DNA of 7,623 nt from Streptomyces speibonae. GTDB taxonomy: Bacteria; Actinomycetota; Actinomycetes; Streptomycetales; Streptomycetaceae. The translations under genes were made by a program, and so were the position numbers. The notes beneath the pieces were generated by a model. That model saw only the letters and a list, made by a program, of their open reading frames with translations. It had not been told where the DNA came from and made no database searches. Where the stretch lies: NCBI GenBank assembly GCA_000715605.1, contig KL568581.1:46952-54574 (forward strand), in the 5' to 3' direction. Below are positions 5,061 to 7,623 of this stretch, in pieces. Position 1 is the first letter of the stretch. Each line of letters starts with the position of its first letter.

Positions 5061-5903
5061 ATGAAGCTCCGCAAGGTCACCGCCGCCTCGGCCGCCGTGT
5101 TCGCCCTCGCCCTGACCGCCACCGCCTGCGGGAGCGACGACGGCGACAGCGGTTCGTCCTCCTCGGGCGGCGGCGAGAAGATCAAGATCGGCATCAAGTA
5201 CGACCAGCCCGGCCTCGGCCTGAAGGAGCCCGACGGTTCCTTCTCCGGCTTCGACGTGGACGTGGCGACGTACGTCGCCAAGGAGCTGGGCTACGAGGCC
5301 GACCAGATCGAGTGGGTCGAGACGAAGAGCGCGGACCGCGAGAACGCGCTGTCGCGCGGGGACGTGAAGCTCATCGCGGCCACGTACTCGATCACGGACG
5401 AGCGGGCGGAGAAGGTCGACTTCGCCGGGCCGTACCTGCTGGCTCACCAGGACCTGCTGGTGAAGAAGGACGCGGACATCACCGAGGCCACGGACCTCAA
5501 CGACAAGAAGCTCTGCTCGGTGACCGGCTCGACCTCGGCGCAGAACGTCAAGAAGGACTTCGCTCCGGATGCGCAGCTGCGTGAGTACGGCACCTACTCG
5601 GAGTGCATCGCCGCGCTGCAGAGCGGCGCCGTCGACGCCCTGACCACGGACGACTCGATCCTGGCCGGTTACGCCTCGCAGGACCAGTACAAGGGCCAGT
5701 TCAAGCTCGCCGGCCTGAAGCTGAGCAACGAGAACTACGGCATCGGTGTCAAGAAGGGCGACACCGAGACCGTGAACAAGGTCAATGACGCCCTGAAGAA
5801 GATGGTCAGCGACAAGTCCTGGGACAAGGCGGTCGAGGCGAACTTCGGTCCGGCCGAGTACAAGAACGAGCCGGCTCCGGAGATCGGCAACATCGTCAAG
5901 TAG
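5061..5903 (+). CDS. gluB: Glutamate-binding lipoprotein GluB
   Basis: A 280-residue extracellular solute-binding protein, family 3, that captures glutamate outside the membrane and delivers it to GluCD. The N-terminus is a lipoprotein signal peptide: MKLRK, a hydrophobic core to about residue 20, then ATAC with lipidated C23, followed by a Ser/Gly linker (24-38). The mature domain begins KIKIGIKYDQPGLGL (40-54) and carries SGFDVDVATYVAKELGY (62-78), the family motif around ITDERAEKVDF with ligand-contacting R115 (111-121), GSTSAQNVKK (156-165) and AVDALTTDDSILAGY (190-204). C152 and C182 may form a disulfide. The start is 5061, not the in-frame ATG at 5052, because AAGGA (5048-5052) overlaps that earlier ATG and lies 8 nt before 5061. 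It follows gluA and precedes a strong hairpin, an arrangement often giving the binding protein a higher level than the permeases. Confidence 0.93.
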   Translation: MKLRKVTAASAAVFALALTATACGSDDGDSGSSSSGGGEKIKIGIKYDQPGLGLKEPDGSFSGFDVDVATYVAKELGYEADQIEWVETKSADRENALSRGDVKLIAATYSITDERAEKVDFAGPYLLAHQDLLVKKDADITEATDLNDKKLCSVTGSTSAQNVKKDFAPDAQLREYGTYSECIAALQSGAVDALTTDDSILAGYASQDQYKGQFKLAGLKLSNENYGIGVKKGDTETVNKVNDALKKMVSDKSWDKAVEANFGPAEYKNEPAPEIGNIVK

Positions 5904-5932
5904 GCCCAGGACCGCAACGCGGGATCTTGAAA

Positions 5933-5972
5933 GGCGCGCCGCCGTCCGTCGCGATCAGGGCGGCGGCGCGCC
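5933..5972 (+). terminator. Strong hairpin between gluB and gluC (attenuator or mRNA-stabilising element)
   Basis: GGCGCGCCGCCGTCC (5933-5947) pairs with GGGCGGCGGCGCGCC (5958-5972): 15 bp with one G-U pair and a 10-nt loop. No T-run follows, so termination would be partial. The position, 29 nt after the gluB stop and 42 nt before gluC, suggests it lowers expression of the permease genes or protects the 3' end of a gluAB transcript, as known for binding-protein genes in other ABC importer operons. Confidence 0.65.
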
Positions 5973-6014
5973 GCGTCCGCTACGTACGCCACACACCCGG
6001 AAGCGCGGGAGATC

Positions 6015-6692
6015 GTGTTCGACTTTATTTCTGACTATGACGATCCAACCTTGTTGGGTGCGTTCTGGATGACGGTGAAGCTCACCGTGTTCTCGGGCGT
6101 CGGCTCCCTGATCTGGGGGACCTTGCTGGCGGCAATGCGGGTCAGCCCCGTCCCGCTGATGCGGGGGTTCGGCACCGCCTATGTGAACATCGTCCGGAAC
6201 ATCCCGCTGACCGTCATCATCGTCTTCACCTCGCTCGGCCTCGCCGACATCTTCGGTGTGACGATGGGCGCGCCCGACGACTTCGAGCTCCAGGGCTTCC
6301 GTCTCGCCGTGCTCGGTCTGATCGCCTACACCGCGGCCTTCGTGTGTGAGGCGCTGCGCTCCGGCATCAACACGGTGCCCGTCGGCCAGGCCGAAGCGGC
6401 CCGCGCCATCGGACTGAACTTCACTCAGGTCCTCGGCCTGATCGTGCTGCCGCAGGCGTTCCGCTCGGTCATCGGCCCGCTCGCGAACGTACTGATCGCG
6501 CTCACCAAGAACACCACGGTGGCGGCCACCATCGGTGTGGCCGAGGCCGCCTTGCTGATGAAGGAAATGATCGAGAACGAGGCACAGACTCTGCTCATCG
6601 GCGCGGTCTTCGCCTTCGGGTTCGTGGTACTGACCCTGCCCACCGGCCTGATCCTCAACTGGCTGAGCAAGCGCCTGGCGGTGAAGCGATGA
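6015..6692 (+). CDS. gluC: Glutamate ABC transporter permease GluC
   Basis: A 225-residue inner-membrane permease of the polar amino acid (HisM/GlnP-like) family; with GluD it forms the channel for glutamate. Hydrophobic segments lie at about 19-42, 57-78, 95-114, 152-176 and 192-215. The ATPase-docking EAA loop AEAARAIGLNFTQVLGLIVLP (126-146) is intact. The start is a GTG, the only usable start codon before Met19. GGAG is only 3 nt from it, an unusually short spacing. The first codons are rich in A/T (TTT, ATT, TCT, TAT, GAT, CCA, TTG, TTG), rare in the rest of the gene, which probably keeps the initiation region unfolded after the upstream hairpin. It overlaps gluD by 4 nt. Confidence 0.9.
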   Translation: MFDFISDYDDPTLLGAFWMTVKLTVFSGVGSLIWGTLLAAMRVSPVPLMRGFGTAYVNIVRNIPLTVIIVFTSLGLADIFGVTMGAPDDFELQGFRLAVLGLIAYTAAFVCEALRSGINTVPVGQAEAARAIGLNFTQVLGLIVLPQAFRSVIGPLANVLIALTKNTTVAATIGVAEAALLMKEMIENEAQTLLIGAVFAFGFVVLTLPTGLILNWLSKRLAVKR

Positions 6693-7591
6693 CCTCCGTT
6701 CTGTACGACGCCCCCGGCCCCCGCGCCAAGCGACGCAACGTCATCCTGTCGGTCGTCTTCGTCGCCGTCCTGGCCCTCGCCCTGTGGTGGATCTACAAGA
6801 CAATGGACGACAAGGGCCAGCTGGAGTGGTCCCTGTGGAAGCCGTTCACCCAGTCCGAGGCGTGGACGACCTACCTGCTCCCGGGCCTTGCGGACACCCT
6901 CAAGGCGGCGGCTCTGTCCATGGTCATCGCGCTCCCGCTGGGTGCCTTCCTCGGCATCGCCCGGTTGTCGGACCACCGGTGGGTGAGGGTCCCGGCCGCT
7001 GTGGTCGTGGAGTTCTTCCGGGCCATCCCGGTCCTGCTGCTGATGCTCTTCGCCAACGAGTTCTTCGCGCGGTCCACGGACGTCAGCAGCTCCGACCGGC
7101 CGCTGTACGCGGTCGTCACCGGACTGGTGCTCTACAACGCCTCGGTCCTCGCCGAGGTGGTCCGGGCCGGCATCCTGGCTCTGCCCAAGGGGCAGAGTGA
7201 AGCGGCTCAGGCGATCGGCCTGCGCAAGAGCCAGACGATGACCAACATTCTGCTGCCGCAGGCCGTCACAGCGATGCTTCCCGCCATCGTCAGCCAGTTG
7301 GTCGTCATCGTGAAGGACACCGCGCTGGGCGGCGTGATGCTCGGCTTCACCGAGCTGCTCAACTCGCGCGGCACGCTGGCGGCCAACTACGCCAACGTCA
7401 TCCCGAGCTTCATCGTGGTGGCGCTCATCTTCATCGTCCTCAACTTCACCCTCACCTCGTTCGCCTCCTGGCTCGAAGGGCGCCTGCGCCGCAGCAAGCG
7501 GAGCACGGGCGCGGTGCTCGGCGCGGGCGACGTCGACGACCTCAACGCGGCCGAGGTCGGTGGTACGTACGGGACCGGTGCGGACCAGTAG
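6689..7591 (+). CDS. gluD: Glutamate ABC transporter permease GluD
   Basis: A 300-residue permease, the partner of GluC. A basic cytoplasmic N-terminus (PRAKRRN, 11-17) leads to membrane helices at about 18-36, 65-92, 101-124, 138-162, 195-218 and 238-262. The EAA loop EAAQAIGLRKSQTMTNILLPQ (171-191) contacts GluA. The C-terminus is a long hydrophilic tail (about 264-300) with a basic stretch RLRRSKR followed by an acidic, glycine-rich end; such tails are common in the actinobacterial members. The ATG overlaps the gluC stop as ATGA, implying translational coupling, and no strong ribosome binding site precedes it. It is the last operon gene in the window. Only 32 nt follow the TAG, with no terminator visible before the edge. 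Confidence 0.92.
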   Translation: MTSVLYDAPGPRAKRRNVILSVVFVAVLALALWWIYKTMDDKGQLEWSLWKPFTQSEAWTTYLLPGLADTLKAAALSMVIALPLGAFLGIARLSDHRWVRVPAAVVVEFFRAIPVLLLMLFANEFFARSTDVSSSDRPLYAVVTGLVLYNASVLAEVVRAGILALPKGQSEAAQAIGLRKSQTMTNILLPQAVTAMLPAIVSQLVVIVKDTALGGVMLGFTELLNSRGTLAANYANVIPSFIVVALIFIVLNFTLTSFASWLEGRLRRSKRSTGAVLGAGDVDDLNAAEVGGTYGTGADQ

Positions 7592-7623
7592 CACCTTCCT
7601 CACGCTCGACATGGGTGTGGCCC

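Noticed and set aside
6425..7612. Minus-strand open frame (395 codons) antisense to gluC and gluD
   Set aside because: It is a shadow of two clear permease genes; the composition is charged and repetitive and no domain is visible.

Overview
The window looks like chromosomal DNA of a Streptomyces or close relative. GC is very high, coding frames show the strong third-position G/C bias of actinomycetes, GTG starts are used, and the gene set matches the glutamate-uptake locus known from Streptomyces coelicolor. No mobile element, CRISPR array, tRNA or rRNA was seen.

Left part (1-818). On the minus strand are the 5' end of an unrecognised small membrane protein (cut by the window edge) and a complete MazG-type nucleotide pyrophosphohydrolase. 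Both have a TANNNT -10 element exactly 6 nt before the ATG and no Shine-Dalgarno sequence, the signature of leaderless transcription. The 215-298 gap holds the first gene's promoter and nothing else obvious. A 9-bp dyad lies between the MazG-like gene and the divergent gene to its right.

Middle part (819-3916). A plus-strand gene encodes a TAXI-family solute-binding protein with no TRAP permease nearby. Its 3' end overlaps by 22 bp the 3' end of a convergent sensor kinase (gluK), which lies 9 nt downstream of its OmpR-type response regulator (gluR).

Regulatory region (3917-4200). This 284-bp divergent region between gluR and gluA is rich in structure. It has a 20-nt alternating purine/pyrimidine tract containing an 18-nt perfect palindrome, a 27-bp inverted repeat, a 16-bp inverted repeat, a CTCAGAT direct repeat with 11-bp period, and a good housekeeping-type promoter just downstream of that direct repeat. 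The last two form a natural candidate for GluR activation of gluABCD.

Right part (4201-7591). gluA (ATPase), gluB (binding lipoprotein), gluC and gluD (permeases) form a complete glutamate ABC importer. A small hairpin separates gluA and gluB, a strong 15-bp hairpin separates gluB and gluC, and gluC/gluD overlap at ATGA. The last 32 bases hold no recognisable feature.

Working model: GluK senses glutamate outside the cell, GluR is phosphorylated and activates gluABCD, and the importer takes glutamate up. This core is known from S. coelicolor. The least explained part is the orphan TAXI protein beside the two-component genes: its family includes a structurally characterised glutamate/glutamine binder, so it might be an accessory sensor component.
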